A stretch of DNA of 64,000 nt, from assembly GCA_013335535.1 (NCBI GenBank), contig JAAXVL010000010.1:1-64000 (forward strand). Direction: 5' to 3'. The DNA is from Azonexaceae bacterium (lineage in GTDB: Bacteria; Pseudomonadota; Gammaproteobacteria; Burkholderiales; Rhodocyclaceae). Shown piece after piece: positions 8,801 to 17,117 of this stretch. Position 1 is the first letter of the stretch. Each line of letters opens with the position of its first letter. The position numbers and the translations under genes were made by a program. The notes beneath the pieces were generated by a model. It was not told where the DNA came from. It saw nothing but the letters and a program-made list of their open reading frames with translations, and searched no databases.

Positions 8801-9321
8801 GCGGCCAGTTCGGGGAACAGCACCTCGGTAAAACCGAAGCGGGAAAAATCGCGGATCCGCGATGGAAACAGGCGGCCTATCAGGTGATCGCATTCGTGCT
8901 GGACGACCCGGGCGTGAAAGCCGTCGACCGTCCGGTCGATGGCGTTGCCATCCAGGTCGAAACCGCGATAGCGAATCCGGGCGTGGCGCGGCACTTCACC
9001 GCGCAGTCCGGGGACCGATAGACAGCCTTCCCAGCCGCTGACCTCATCGTCACCCAGCGCCTCGATCTGCGGGTTGATCAACACGGTAAACGGGACGGCT
9101 TCGGCCTCGGGATAGCGCTCGCTTTTCTCGAAACCGAAGATCACCACCTGCAGCGACACGCCGATCTGCGGTGCAGCAATGCCGACGCCGCCGGCCTGGG
9201 CCATGGTGTCGCGCAGGTCGTCGATCAGCTGCCGCAACTCGCTCGTCGCGAAGGCGGTGACCGGCGCGGCCGGGGTCATCAGACGGGGATCGCCCATGCG
9301 CAGGAGGGTTCTGAAGGCCAT
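8797..9321 (-). CDS. def: Peptide deformylase
   Basis: A 174-residue metalloenzyme removing the formyl group from nascent N-terminal methionine. All three family motifs are present: [10 protein letters not shown] (about 46-55), EGCLSVPG with the metal-ligand cysteine (about 98-105) and QHECDHL with the HExxH metal site (about 141-147). The ATG at 9321 ([14 protein letters not shown]) matches family N-termini; a GTG at 9333 would add four residues, and neither has a strong Shine-Dalgarno. It is monocistronic rather than next to fmt, so it may be a second deformylase copy; that cannot be judged from this window. Confidence 0.93.
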   Translation of the reverse strand: MAFRTLLRMGDPRLMTPAAPVTAFATSELRQLIDDLRDTMAQAGGVGIAAPQIGVSLQVVIFGFEKSERYPEAEAVPFTVLINPQIEALGDDEVSGWEGCLSVPGLRGEVPRHARIRYRGFDLDGNAIDRTVDGFHARVVQHECDHLIGRLFPSRIRDFSRFGFTEVLFPELAA

Positions 9322-9472
9322 ATCAAAAAACACTATTCATCAAACCGGAAGACGACAAAAGATATAACAAGAAAGTCCTTCGCAGGCTCACGGCCCGGAA
9401 ATATTCTGCATCTCGTTGCACCGCAGCAAATTTCATAAAAACTTTCCCGAACCGACTGCAAGGAGTATTCCC

Positions 9473-10003
9473 ATGAGCCTGACCCCGTACCTTGAACATC
9501 TCTCGGCATCGCACGAAGCCAGCATTGATGAACTGCAAACCGCCATCGAAACCGTGCTGAGCAGCGCCGGCAAACTGTCCCGCCATCACCTCGACCACTT
9601 GCGCAGTCTGCTTTCAGCGCAGGCCGGCACCGACCTCAGCCGCCTTTCGGCCGACTTGGCTCAGCCGGCCATTGAGCGCAACCTCGCCTATTTCCGCGGC
9701 CTCTACGACATTTCGTCGGAAGCCCTGAGCGCCTTCACGACCTTGGGCGAGCAGCAGCACGAACGCCTCCAGCGCTCGATCAGCGCCAGCCTCGACAGCT
9801 ACGCCAAGTCCAATGCGCATCACGACGCTGCCGTTGCCGCCGTTCGTTCTGCCGTCTCCGCGGCCAACACCGTCTTTTCCAACGCCAACAAAGCCGCCCG
9901 TCAGGTCGTCGAAATCACCGATGCGAGCGTCAATGCCACCACCTCGGCCACGGCCCGCGCCGCATCAGCCGCTGTCGCCCAGCATCGCAAGAAGGCCGCT
10001 TAA
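9473..10003 (+). CDS. Phasin family protein
   Basis: A 176-residue alpha-helical, alanine-rich protein with the phasin pattern: an amphipathic N-terminal helix, LAYFRGLYDISSEALSAFT (about 78-96), and an alanine/serine-rich C-terminus ending AVAQHRKKAA. Phasins coat polyhydroxyalkanoate granules and limit their size. AAGGAG 7 bases upstream fixes the ATG at 9473. It is followed by a strong stem (10014-10043), suggesting a monocistronic unit. Confidence 0.82.
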   Translation: MSLTPYLEHLSASHEASIDELQTAIETVLSSAGKLSRHHLDHLRSLLSAQAGTDLSRLSADLAQPAIERNLAYFRGLYDISSEALSAFTTLGEQQHERLQRSISASLDSYAKSNAHHDAAVAAVRSAVSAANTVFSNANKAARQVVEITDASVNATTSATARAASAAVAQHRKKAA

Positions 10004-10013
10004 GCCTGGGCCA

Positions 10014-10043
10014 GACGGGGAGTTCGCGCCGGAACTCCCCGTC
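10014..10043 (+). terminator. Strong stem-loop after the phasin gene
   Basis: GACGGGGAGTT-N8-AACTCCCCGTC is a perfect 11-bp stem 10 bases past the stop codon. It is followed by AAAACACA rather than a U-tract, so it may act as an mRNA-stabilising stem as much as a classic terminator. Confidence 0.5.
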
Positions 10044-10050
10044 AAAACAC

Positions 10051-10080
10051 ATAAGCTCATAACAATCGCTTCGTTCCATC
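10051..10080 (+). promoter_or_regulatory. Shared ATAAGC-ATAA-AAT-TCGTT motif, copy 1
   Basis: ATAAGCTCATAACAATCGCT plus TCGTTCC aligns without gaps to the motifs at 10700 and 18743. It lies about 90 bases upstream of the serine hydrolase gene. It resembles the extended AT-rich sites upstream of sulfur-starvation genes in Betaproteobacteria (CysB-type control), which is inference. Confidence 0.45.
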
Positions 10081-10167
10081 TGCCGCTTTCCGGGACAAAA
10101 ATAATGCCGAAAGCCGGTCGAATGACTCGTCCGGAACAAACCCAGGCACGGCATAGCGGAAGCAGAC

Positions 10168-10692
10168 ATGGCCAAGACTCTCATCGTACCGGGGCTGCGC
10201 AACAGCGGCCCGACCCACTGGCAAAGCTGGTTTGAAACCCGCCTGCCCGATACCCGTCGCGTTGAGCAGGACAACTGGGAACGCACCTGCCTGTCCGACT
10301 GGGCGGCGCGCGTGCGTGAGGAAATCGACGCCGCCGGTGAAGCCGTCTGGATCGTCGCCCACAGCTTTGGTTGTCTGGCCACGGTGACTGCCGCCTTCGA
10401 GCGCCAGGACCGCATCCTCGGCGCCCTGCTCGTCGCTCCGGCCGATCCGCACCGCTTTGGCGAACCGACCATCCTGCTCGAAGAAAAATTGCAGTTTCCC
10501 AGCCTCGTCGTCGCCAGCACCACCGACCCCTGGGTTAAGGCCAGCGCCGCCGAATACTGGGCTGGGCAATGGGGCAGCGAGCATCTCAACATCGGAGAAG
10601 CTGGCCATATCAACGTCGACTCCGGACACGGCCCCTGGCCGGATGGCCTTCAGCTGTTCGAGCAATTACGCGCTGGAAAACCTCATAGATGA
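10168..10692 (+). CDS. RBBP9/YdeN-family alpha/beta hydrolase
   Basis: A 174-residue small serine hydrolase. MAKTLIVPGLRNSGPTHWQS at the N-terminus is the hallmark of the RBBP9/YdeN family. The nucleophile serine sits in AHSFGC (about residues 69-74), an aspartate in TTDPWVK (about 118-124), and the catalytic histidine in GEAGHINVDSGHGPWPDG (about 141-158). Cytoplasmic, natural substrate unknown. It lies between two copies of the ATAAGC-type motif and upstream of sbp, so co-regulation with sulfate uptake is possible (inference). Confidence 0.85.
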   Translation: MAKTLIVPGLRNSGPTHWQSWFETRLPDTRRVEQDNWERTCLSDWAARVREEIDAAGEAVWIVAHSFGCLATVTAAFERQDRILGALLVAPADPHRFGEPTILLEEKLQFPSLVVASTTDPWVKASAAEYWAGQWGSEHLNIGEAGHINVDSGHGPWPDGLQLFEQLRAGKPHR

Positions 10693-10699
10693 AAAGCTG

Positions 10700-10730
10700 A
10701 TAAGCAATTAAGAATTCATTCTTTTTGATT
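10700..10730 (+). promoter_or_regulatory. Shared ATAAGC-type motif, copy 2 (upstream of sbp)
   Basis: ATAAGCAATTAAGAATTCAT followed by TCTTTTTGATT, 52 bases before the sbp start. It aligns with copies 1 and 3 (consensus ATAAGC-n2-ATAAgAAT-n4-TCgTT). Sulfate-binding protein genes are classic CysB targets, which makes a sulfur-starvation site the leading idea. Confidence 0.5.
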
Positions 10731-10781
10731 GTTTAGGAACTCCCTACACTGGCCACATCAAATCTTTTGGCGGAGTTTCAC

Positions 10782-11777
10782 ATGTTCAAATTTGGCCTGT
10801 TTTTCGGGTTGACCGTGGCAATCGGCCTGGGTAGTGCCTTTGGCCAGACGACGCTGCTCAACGTCTCCTACGACCCGACCCGCGAGCTGTACAAGGATTT
10901 CAACGGTGCCTTCAACAAGCACTGGCAAGCCAAGACCGGCCAGGTCGTGCAGGTTCGCCAATCGCACGGCGGTTCCGGCAAGCAGGCCCGTTCGGTGGCC
11001 GACGGACTCGAAGCCGATGTCGTGACGCTGGCCCTGGGCTACGACATCGATGCCCTGGCCGAGCGCAAGCTGATCCCGACCGACTGGCAGAAGCGCTTCC
11101 CGAACAATTCCTCGCCCTACACCTCGACCATCGTCTTCCTCGTCCGCAAGGGCAACCCGAAGGCCATCAAGGACTGGGGCGACCTGGCCAAGCCGGGCAT
11201 CGGTGTCATCACGCCGAACCCGAAGACCTCCGGTGGCGCGCGCTGGAATTACCTGGCCGCCTGGGCCTGGGCGCTCAAGCAACCCGGCGGCAACGAGCAG
11301 AAGGCAAAGGAACTGCTGAGCGCCATCTTCAAGAACGTGCCGGTGCTTGATTCCGGCGCCCGCGGCTCGACGACCACTTTCGTCGAACGCGGCCTGGGCG
11401 ACGTGCTGATCGCCTGGGAAAACGAAGCCATCCTCGCGGTCAATGAACTGGGCAAGGACAAGTTCGACATCGTCGTGCCCAGCCTATCCATCCTCGCCGA
11501 ACCACCGGTGGCCGTGGTCGACAAGGTGGTCGAGAAGCGCGGCACCCGACTGACGGCGCAGGCTTATCTGGATTATCTGTATTCCGAGGAAGGTCAGGAG
11601 ATCGCCGCCAAGCACTACTACCGGCCGAGCAACGCCAAGGTCGCCGCCAAGTACGCCAAGGTGTTTCCCAAGCTCAAGCTGGTCACCATCGACGACACCT
11701 TCGGCGGCTGGCAGAAAGCCCAGAAGCTGCACTTCGCCGATGGTGGCACCTTCGACCAGATTTACCTGAGGAAATAG
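10782..11777 (+). CDS. sbp: Periplasmic sulfate/thiosulfate-binding protein
   Basis: A 331-residue secreted receptor of the Sbp/CysP family. A signal peptide ends near GSAFG, followed by [17 protein letters not shown] (about 25-41), the sulfate-binding protein signature. [13 protein letters not shown] (about 64-76) is the oxyanion-binding loop, and the C-terminal [20 protein letters not shown] is typical. GGAG 6 bases before the ATG. No cysTWA genes follow; instead a small ArsR regulator does. The signal-peptide coding region (10787-10820) carries a degenerate copy of the dispersed CCACGGTCAACC repeat. Confidence 0.92.
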   Translation: MFKFGLFFGLTVAIGLGSAFGQTTLLNVSYDPTRELYKDFNGAFNKHWQAKTGQVVQVRQSHGGSGKQARSVADGLEADVVTLALGYDIDALAERKLIPTDWQKRFPNNSSPYTSTIVFLVRKGNPKAIKDWGDLAKPGIGVITPNPKTSGGARWNYLAAWAWALKQPGGNEQKAKELLSAIFKNVPVLDSGARGSTTTFVERGLGDVLIAWENEAILAVNELGKDKFDIVVPSLSILAEPPVAVVDKVVEKRGTRLTAQAYLDYLYSEEGQEIAAKHYYRPSNAKVAAKYAKVFPKLKLVTIDDTFGGWQKAQKLHFADGGTFDQIYLRK

Positions 11778-11779
11778 GC

Positions 11780-12076
11780 ATGGGCGAATTCATCCTCAAC
11801 GAACGCGAAATCGAACAGACGGCCAGCCGCATCAAGGCCGTCTCCCACCCTCTCCGGCTGGCCATGGTTTGCCTGCTGGCCCAGGGCGAACAGTCGGTCA
11901 ACGACATCTGCGCGCAACTGGGCACCACGCAACCCAACATATCGCAGCATCTCTCCCAGCTACATAACCAGGGCCTCCTCAAGTCACGCAAGGAGGCCAA
12001 CCGCGTTTACTACGCCATCGCCGACCAGCGACTGAGCGACATCATCGGCATGCTGCAGGAAATCTACTGCCCCTGA
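11780..12076 (+). CDS. ArsR/SmtB-family regulator with BigR/SqrR-like cysteines
   Basis: A 98-residue winged-helix repressor: IKAVSHPLRLAMVCLLAQGE (about 18-37), recognition helix TTQPNISQHLSQLHNQGLLK (about 49-68), and the wing EANRVYYAIAD. Cysteines are at residues 31, 44 and 97. One in alpha-2 and one in the last helix (C31 and C97) fits the dithiol arrangement of persulfide/redox sensors of the BigR/SqrR/YgaV group, whereas arsenic-type CVC motifs are absent. The start is 2 bases after the sbp stop with AGGAAATAGG as ribosome-binding site, so it is co-transcribed with sbp. A role in sensing reactive sulfur is inference. Confidence 0.82.
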   Translation: MGEFILNEREIEQTASRIKAVSHPLRLAMVCLLAQGEQSVNDICAQLGTTQPNISQHLSQLHNQGLLKSRKEANRVYYAIADQRLSDIIGMLQEIYCP

Positions 12077-12081
12077 CGCGG

Positions 12082-12112
12082 CTGCCCATTCTTTGGGCAG
12101 AGCAAACTTTTC
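12082..12112 (+). terminator. Terminator after the sbp-arsR unit
   Basis: CTGCCCA-TTCTT-TGGGCAG stem-loop directly after the arsR stop codon, followed by AGCAAACTTTT. A plausible intrinsic terminator with a weak U-tract. Confidence 0.6.
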
Positions 12113-12150
12113 CCTTGCCAGACAAGCCGTTGGCAAAACTACCCCAGCGC

Positions 12151-12185
12151 TGCCCCCAGACTTATCCACAGATTCTGGGGAAAAC
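12151..12185 (+). repeat. DnaA-box-containing intergenic repeat, copy 1
   Basis: TGCCCCCAGACTTATCCACA then GATTCTGGGGAAAAC. It contains a perfect consensus DnaA box TTATCCACA (12162-12170) in the loop of a CCCCAGA/TCTGGGG stem. A second copy with the same first 22 bases lies at 25760-25794. Confidence 0.7.
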
Positions 12186-12193
12186 CCTTGGTG

Positions 12194-12252
12194 TGCGGCA
12201 ATTTGCCGCATATACCGATCGGCGTATATGCAGAGAAGAACTTGTTAGTTCT
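12194..12252. promoter_or_regulatory. Three consecutive inverted repeats upstream of the ssuA-like gene
   Basis: TGCGGCAA-T-TTGCCGCA (12194-12210) overlaps GCATATAC-N8-GTATATGC (12208-12231) and is followed by AGAACT-TGTT-AGTTCT (12237-12252). They lie 65-123 bases before the binding-protein gene and look like operator sites; the cognate regulator is unknown, though the adjacent ArsR protein is a candidate. Confidence 0.5.
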
Positions 12253-12316
12253 GTCTGAACGCCACGATGGGCAAACTTGATTCCGACAATTTTCAACACG
12301 GATTCAGGAGAACCCC

Positions 12317-13339
12317 ATGAAGCTCAGCACCCCGATCAAGGCCTTGGTCGCCGCCCTCGCCATCGCCGGCAGCATCGGCAATGTCCTTGCCGATGCCATC
12401 AAAGTCGGCTATCTGCCGGTCACCGGCCACGCCAAATTCTTCGTCGCCAAGGAACAGGGCCTGTTCGCCAAGGAAGGCCTCGACGTCGAACTGATCGAAT
12501 TCCAGAACTCCGCTGATGGCTTGAATGCCGTCGTCGCCGGCAAGCTCGACGTCGGCGCTTTCGGTACCACCGCCCCGGTCGCCCACATTTCCAAGGGGGC
12601 CAAGCTGAAGATCATCGGCGGCATCATGGGCGGCGACGCCGCATTGATCGCCACGCCGGCCAATGCCGGCAAGATCGCCAACGTTTCCGACCTCAAGGGC
12701 AAGAAAGTCGCTACCGTGCGCATGGCGTCGGGCGACGCCGTCCTGCGTGGCGCACTGAAGGACAAAGGCATCAACTGGAAGACCGACCTCCAGATTTTCG
12801 AACTGAAGAACCCGGCAGCCGTCATCGAAGCCGTCAAATCCGGCCAGGTCGATGCCGGCCTGGTCTGGGGGCCGCATGACCTGCGCGCCGAAGACCAGGG
12901 GCTGAAGGTCGTCATCCACTCCACCGACCTGCAACCGGGCCACCCGTGCTGCCGCCTGGTCGTCACCGAGGCCGCGCTGAAGGATCGGGTCAAATGGGAA
13001 AAGTTCGTGCGCGCCATCCTGAAGGCCGAGAAGTTTGCCGCCGAGAACAAGAAGGAAACCATCGAGTCCATCGCCAAGTACGTCAAGATCGACCAGCAAC
13101 TGCTGTGGCGCGGTTACTACTCGCCGTACCTGGACCAGTCCTCTGACCCGGATGCCAAGGGCGTCAAGCACTTCGCCGACGTCATGGTGAACAGCGAGTT
13201 CATCACCGCCAAGCCGGACCTCGACGGCGCCATCGACGGCCGCGTCTACCAGAAGGTGCTGAACGACCTGGCCAAGGAAAACCCGAAGGATGCCTTCTGG
13301 AAGAAGCTCCAGAAGGACTACAAGCAGAAGAACGCGTAA
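12317..13339 (+). CDS. ABC substrate-binding protein, nitrate/sulfonate/taurine class (SsuA/NrtA-like)
   Basis: A 340-residue secreted receptor: signal peptide to about residue 25 ([10 protein letters not shown]), then [20 protein letters not shown], the start of the NMT1/SsuA-like fold. [20 protein letters not shown] (about 76-95) and [14 protein letters not shown] (about 175-188) line the ligand cleft in this family. It is the first gene of a three-gene transporter (overlapping ATPase start, then permease). Aliphatic sulfonates, taurine, nitrate or an aromatic acid are all possible ligands; sulfur-themed neighbours favour a sulfonate (inference). Confidence 0.85.
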   Translation: MKLSTPIKALVAALAIAGSIGNVLADAIKVGYLPVTGHAKFFVAKEQGLFAKEGLDVELIEFQNSADGLNAVVAGKLDVGAFGTTAPVAHISKGAKLKIIGGIMGGDAALIATPANAGKIANVSDLKGKKVATVRMASGDAVLRGALKDKGINWKTDLQIFELKNPAAVIEAVKSGQVDAGLVWGPHDLRAEDQGLKVVIHSTDLQPGHPCCRLVVTEAALKDRVKWEKFVRAILKAEKFAAENKKETIESIAKYVKIDQQLLWRGYYSPYLDQSSDPDAKGVKHFADVMVNSEFITAKPDLDGAIDGRVYQKVLNDLAKENPKDAFWKKLQKDYKQKNA

Positions 13340-14124
13340 TGAGCCACGGCCTCTACCTGGAAGGCGTCGATTTTTCCTATGACGCCAGCCACATCCTGGC
13401 CGGGATCGACCTGTCGATTCCGGCCGGGCAGTTCGTCACCCTGCTCGGCGCCAGCGGCTCGGGCAAATCGACCCTGCTCCGCCTGATCGCCGGCCTGCAA
13501 TTCCCGCAGCGCGGACGGCTGGCATGGGATGGCAAGCCGATCACCGGGCCGGGCCTCGATCGTGGCGTGGTCTTTCAGGACTACGCTCTCTTCCCCTGGC
13601 TGTCGGTGGTCGACAACATTGCCATCGCCATCGGCAAGGCTCGCCCGGAAACGCGCAAGGCGGAACGACGTGCCGAGGCCGCTGAATACCTGAAGAAAGT
13701 CGGGCTGGAAGCGGCCATCGGCAAATTTCCGTTCGAACTCTCCGGCGGCATGCGCCAACGGGCGGCCATCGCCCGCGCCCTGGCCCTCGGTTCGCCCCTG
13801 TTGCTGATGGACGAGCCGTTCGGTGCGCTTGACCCGGTCAATCGTGCCCGCCTGCAGGATCTTGTGCTGGAAATCTGGGAAGCAGCCTCGCCGCGGAAGA
13901 CCATCGTCTTCGTCACCCATGACGTCGACGAAGCGCTCTACCTCGGCGACCGCGTCGTTATTCTCGGCTCGACGCCGGGCCGGGTGATTGCCGACCTGCC
14001 GGTCGAATTCCCGCGCCACCGGGACCGCCGCGCCCTGTTCAACAGTGATGCCTTCCATGAACTGCGTGAATCCATCGCCGAAACGCTGGCGGCCGACACC
14101 CTGCGTCAGCTGATCGCCGCGTGA
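13339..14124 (+). CDS. ABC transporter ATP-binding protein (SsuB/TauB-like)
   Basis: A 261-residue nucleotide-binding subunit with Walker [10 protein letters not shown] (about 33-41), Q-loop [11 protein letters not shown], signature LSGGMRQR (about 134-141), Walker [13 protein letters not shown] (about 154-165) and the H-loop [10 protein letters not shown]. The start overlaps the binding-protein stop (TAATG). It powers the importer encoded with the genes on either side. Confidence 0.92.
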   Translation: MSHGLYLEGVDFSYDASHILAGIDLSIPAGQFVTLLGASGSGKSTLLRLIAGLQFPQRGRLAWDGKPITGPGLDRGVVFQDYALFPWLSVVDNIAIAIGKARPETRKAERRAEAAEYLKKVGLEAAIGKFPFELSGGMRQRAAIARALALGSPLLLMDEPFGALDPVNRARLQDLVLEIWEAASPRKTIVFVTHDVDEALYLGDRVVILGSTPGRVIADLPVEFPRHRDRRALFNSDAFHELRESIAETLAADTLRQLIAA

Positions 14125-14135
14125 AAGAAGAAGCC

Positions 14136-14972
14136 ATGTCCGAAACACTTGCCCTCGAAACCCGCGAGGTGTCCGTCACGCCCGCGCCGCATGTTGCCAG
14201 CGAACCCGCCTCCGGGGCATTCGCAAATGGGGTTGTCCGCCTGCTCGAAGCCTCGCTGATCTGGATCGTCCTGCTCGGCGGCTGGTTCCTCGCCGCCGAA
14301 TACGCGCCGCTCGGCGACAACCCGCTGATCCCGCACCCGCTGGTTACCGCCCGCGCCCTGTGGGAATCGCTGCCGGAGTTGTGGGTCGGCACCTTGTCGT
14401 CCTTCTCCATCCTGATTCCCGGCTTCCTGCTCGCCACCGCGCTCGGCATCGTCTCCGGCCTGAGCATCGGCACCTCACCGCGACTGCAGCGGGCGCTCTT
14501 CCCGTTCGCCCGCGTCGCCGCGCCGGTGCCGCCGACGGTGTATATCCCCTACGCCATCGCCGTGCTGCCCACCTTCAAGCTGTCGGCCATTTTCGTGGTC
14601 TTCATTGGCGCCTTCTGGCCCATCTTCCAGAATGCCGCGGCCGGCGCTCACGCGCTCGAGGAGCGCTACCGCGACAACGCCCGCATCCTAGGCCTGAGCG
14701 GCTTCGAGTACCACTGGCGCGTCGTCTTCCCGGCTGCCTTGCCGCACATCTTCTCCGGCATGGCCGTCGGCCTGGGCTTCTCGTTCATCCTGCTCACCGT
14801 CGCCGAACTCTTCGGCGCCAACGCCGGCCTCGGCCGCTTCGTCCAGTACTACGCCGACTTCGCCGACTACCCGAAGATGGTCGCCGGCATTCTCTACACC
14901 GGCCTGGTCACCTTCCTGGCCATGACCGGGCTCGAGAAGATCAAGCGTCGCGCCCTGTTCTGGCAGCGTTAA
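14136..14972 (+). CDS. ABC transporter permease (SsuC/TauC-like)
   Basis: A 278-residue inner-membrane subunit with about six transmembrane helices. The coupling-helix (EAA) region reads GAHALEERYRDNARILGLSG (about 169-188), followed by WRVVFPAALPHIFSGMAVGL, typical of the nitrate/sulfonate/taurine permease family. The ATG at 14136 has AAGAAG upstream; a GTG at 14121 overlapping the ATPase stop would add five residues. Last gene of the transporter; a GC-rich stem-loop follows. Confidence 0.9.
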   Translation: MSETLALETREVSVTPAPHVASEPASGAFANGVVRLLEASLIWIVLLGGWFLAAEYAPLGDNPLIPHPLVTARALWESLPELWVGTLSSFSILIPGFLLATALGIVSGLSIGTSPRLQRALFPFARVAAPVPPTVYIPYAIAVLPTFKLSAIFVVFIGAFWPIFQNAAAGAHALEERYRDNARILGLSGFEYHWRVVFPAALPHIFSGMAVGLGFSFILLTVAELFGANAGLGRFVQYYADFADYPKMVAGILYTGLVTFLAMTGLEKIKRRALFWQR

Positions 14973-14982
14973 GCCGTTGCCG

Positions 14983-15006
14983 CCGCCCGGTTCCGGCCGG
15001 GCGGCA
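14983..15006 (+). terminator. GC-rich stem-loop after the ABC transporter
   Basis: GCCGCCCGG-TTCCGG-CCGGGCGGC, a perfect 9-bp stem shortly after the permease stop, followed by AAAACC and no U-tract. It probably ends or stabilises the transporter transcript. Confidence 0.5.
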
Positions 15007-15028
15007 AAACCAAACCAGCAGACCCCCC

Positions 15029-16108
15029 ATGTTTCGCCATTTCATTTTTAGCCTTTTTTTCCTGTTGACCGTGGGATTGGCCCCGACGAGCCACGCCGCG
15101 CTGTTCACCGGCACGACCAGCGACCTGCAGGCCGAAGCCAAGGCGGCGGCCCGCCAGCACAAGCTGCTCGCCGTCTTCCTGAGCATGCCCGACTGCCCCG
15201 GCTGCCTCGACATGGAACGCCACGTCCATCCCGACCCGGCCACCGAAAACGCCTTCGGCAAGCGCTTCCGCACCGTGCAACTGGACATCCTTAGGCACGA
15301 GCCGCTGATCGATGCCAAGGGCCAGACCACCACGCCGGCCCAGCTCGCCCAGCGTCTGCGCGCCATCGCCACGCCGTCCTACGTCTTCTTCGACGCTCAG
15401 GGCCAGTTGCTCTACCGCTACACCGGCACGCTCGACAAGGCCGCCTTCCGCCAGCTCGGCGACTACGTGACCAAGGGTGAATACGAAAATCGCCCGTTCA
15501 CGCCCGCCATCCGGGCAGGCAAGCAGGCCGGCGAATCCAGCCTTCGCCTGAATGCCGAAGCGCTCGCCAGCACGGTGCCGATCCGTCCCGACTTCACCCT
15601 CGCCGCCACGGATGGCAAGACCTACCGCGTCGCCGACTTTCGCGGCGTCGCCCTCGCCCTGGCGGTCGGCTACACGCAATGCCCCGATGTCTGCCCGACG
15701 ACGCTGGCCGAGTTGAAGGCGGCCGTCGAAGCCCTGCCGACCGACCTGCGAAAACAGGTACAAGTCCTCTTCGTCACCCTAGACCCCGAGCGCGATAGCC
15801 TCGCCCTGCTCGCCGAGTACGCCGAGCACTTCCGCCCGCTCGGCGGCCGGCCCATCCTCGGCCTGCGCGGCGACGCCAAACAGACCGCCGACTTCATCCG
15901 CCAGCTGCAACTGGTCGCCGACAAGCAGCCCTCCGCCTCGATGGGCTACACGCTCGACCACACCGCCGGCGTCTTCCTCTTCGCCCCGGATGGCCGCCTG
16001 CTCGGCCTGTCGCCCTACGGCCAGCCGGTCAAGGACCTGGCCGCCGACCTCAAGACCATCGCCGCCGACGCCCGCGCGTCGTCCGCCCACCACCTTGCCA
16101 AACATTGA
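15029..16108 (+). CDS. Periplasmic thioredoxin-like / SCO1-SenC fusion protein
   Basis: A 359-residue secreted protein. A signal peptide (to about residue 24, ending SHAA) is followed by a thioredoxin-like domain with CPGC (SMPDCPGCLDMERH, about 54-67) and FDAQGQLLYRYTG. From about 185 a SCO1/SenC domain follows: PDFTLAATDGKTYRVADFRG, the copper-binding TQCPDVCPTT (about 217-226), LFVTLDPERDS, and a distal histidine in YTLDHTAGVFLF. SCO proteins deliver copper to, or reduce cysteines in, the CuA site of cytochrome oxidase. Joining a disulfide-handling domain to a SCO domain in one chain would couple reduction with metallation (inference). The signal-peptide coding region holds a degenerate dispersed repeat (15041-15074). 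Confidence 0.85.
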   Translation: MFRHFIFSLFFLLTVGLAPTSHAALFTGTTSDLQAEAKAAARQHKLLAVFLSMPDCPGCLDMERHVHPDPATENAFGKRFRTVQLDILRHEPLIDAKGQTTTPAQLAQRLRAIATPSYVFFDAQGQLLYRYTGTLDKAAFRQLGDYVTKGEYENRPFTPAIRAGKQAGESSLRLNAEALASTVPIRPDFTLAATDGKTYRVADFRGVALALAVGYTQCPDVCPTTLAELKAAVEALPTDLRKQVQVLFVTLDPERDSLALLAEYAEHFRPLGGRPILGLRGDAKQTADFIRQLQLVADKQPSASMGYTLDHTAGVFLFAPDGRLLGLSPYGQPVKDLAADLKTIAADARASSAHHLAKH

Positions 16109-16124
16109 ACGAGAAACCCCGCAC

Positions 16125-17117
16125 ATGCCCGGTAACAAACTCATCACGCTCGCCGAAGCCGTCGGCCGCTACACTCGCGACGGCGTCCAGTACGCCAGCG
16201 GCGCCGCCCTGCCCGTCGGCTCCGACGCCGTCGTCTTTGGCCGCGAACTGCTGCGCCAGAAGCGCAAGAACCTGCACGCCATCTTCCATTGCAACACCCA
16301 GCAACTGAACCTGCTGGCCGGCGCCGGCGCGGTCGACAAGGCCGAATGCGGTTTCTCCGGCCTGGAGGTTTTCGGCTTCGCCAACGGCCTACGCCGCGCC
16401 GTTGAAAGCGGGCAGACCGCCCTCGAAGACTATTCCAACCTGGCCATGGCCCTGCGCCTGCTCGGCGGCGCCATGAACTGGCCCTTCGTCCCGGCCACCG
16501 TCAATATCGGCTCCGACATCCAGCACCGCAGCGCCTTCGCCCCCGACGAGTACCCGGCCACGCGCAAGATCCCGACCGTCACCGACCCGTTCTCGGGCCA
16601 GGAAATCGGCGCCTTCAGCCCGCTCAAGCCCGATGTCGCGGCGATCCACGTGTCGCTGGCCGACCCGCTCGGCAACGCCATCATGCTCGGCACCGAATGG
16701 AGCCGTTTCGAGCTGTCCCGCGCCGCCAGGAAGGTGATCCTGATCGCCGACGCCATCGTCGACACCGACTGCATGCGCCAGTACCCCAACCTCGTACGCA
16801 TCCCCGACATCGTCGTCGAAGCCGTGGTTTACCACCCCTTCGCCGCCTGGCCGCAAAGCTCGCCCGGCCTCTACGACGTCGATGAAGCGCACATGAAATT
16901 CATGAACAAATCCCTGTCGACCGTGGAGGGCACGGCGAATTACGTGCTCGACTACGTTGAAAGCTACAACGACATCGACAGCTACCTCGACCTCATCGGC
17001 CGCGACAACATCGAACGCCTGTCCAACAGCGCCACCAGCTTCCTGCTCGACCCCTACCGCAAATGGATCAAGACGCCCGCCGAAATTGCCGCACTGACCG
17101 CGGAGGTGACAGCATGA
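16125..17117 (+). CDS. CoA-transferase family protein, subunit A (GctA/IpdA-like)
   Basis: A 330-residue family I CoA-transferase alpha-type subunit. Recognisable segments are LAEAVGRYTRDGVQYASGAALPVGSDAV near the N-terminus, an LKPDVAAIHVSLADPLGNAI stretch (about 167-186) and PDIVVEAVVYHPFAAWPQSS near 228-247. It overlaps its partner subunit by four bases (ATGA), as in GctAB and IpdAB. The family includes glutaconate and 3-oxoacid CoA-transferases and the IpdAB ring-opening hydrolases of steroid degradation. With an enoyl-CoA hydratase and an acyl-CoA ligase downstream, a role in a CoA-linked degradation pathway is likely; substrate unresolved. Confidence 0.82.
   Translation: MPGNKLITLAEAVGRYTRDGVQYASGAALPVGSDAVVFGRELLRQKRKNLHAIFHCNTQQLNLLAGAGAVDKAECGFSGLEVFGFANGLRRAVESGQTALEDYSNLAMALRLLGGAMNWPFVPATVNIGSDIQHRSAFAPDEYPATRKIPTVTDPFSGQEIGAFSPLKPDVAAIHVSLADPLGNAIMLGTEWSRFELSRAARKVILIADAIVDTDCMRQYPNLVRIPDIVVEAVVYHPFAAWPQSSPGLYDVDEAHMKFMNKSLSTVEGTANYVLDYVESYNDIDSYLDLIGRDNIERLSNSATSFLLDPYRKWIKTPAEIAALTAEVTA

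Noticed and set aside
12151..12185. Replication origin suggested by the perfect DnaA box
   Set aside because: Only one box per site, no AT-rich unwinding element, and no dnaA, parA or gidA nearby.
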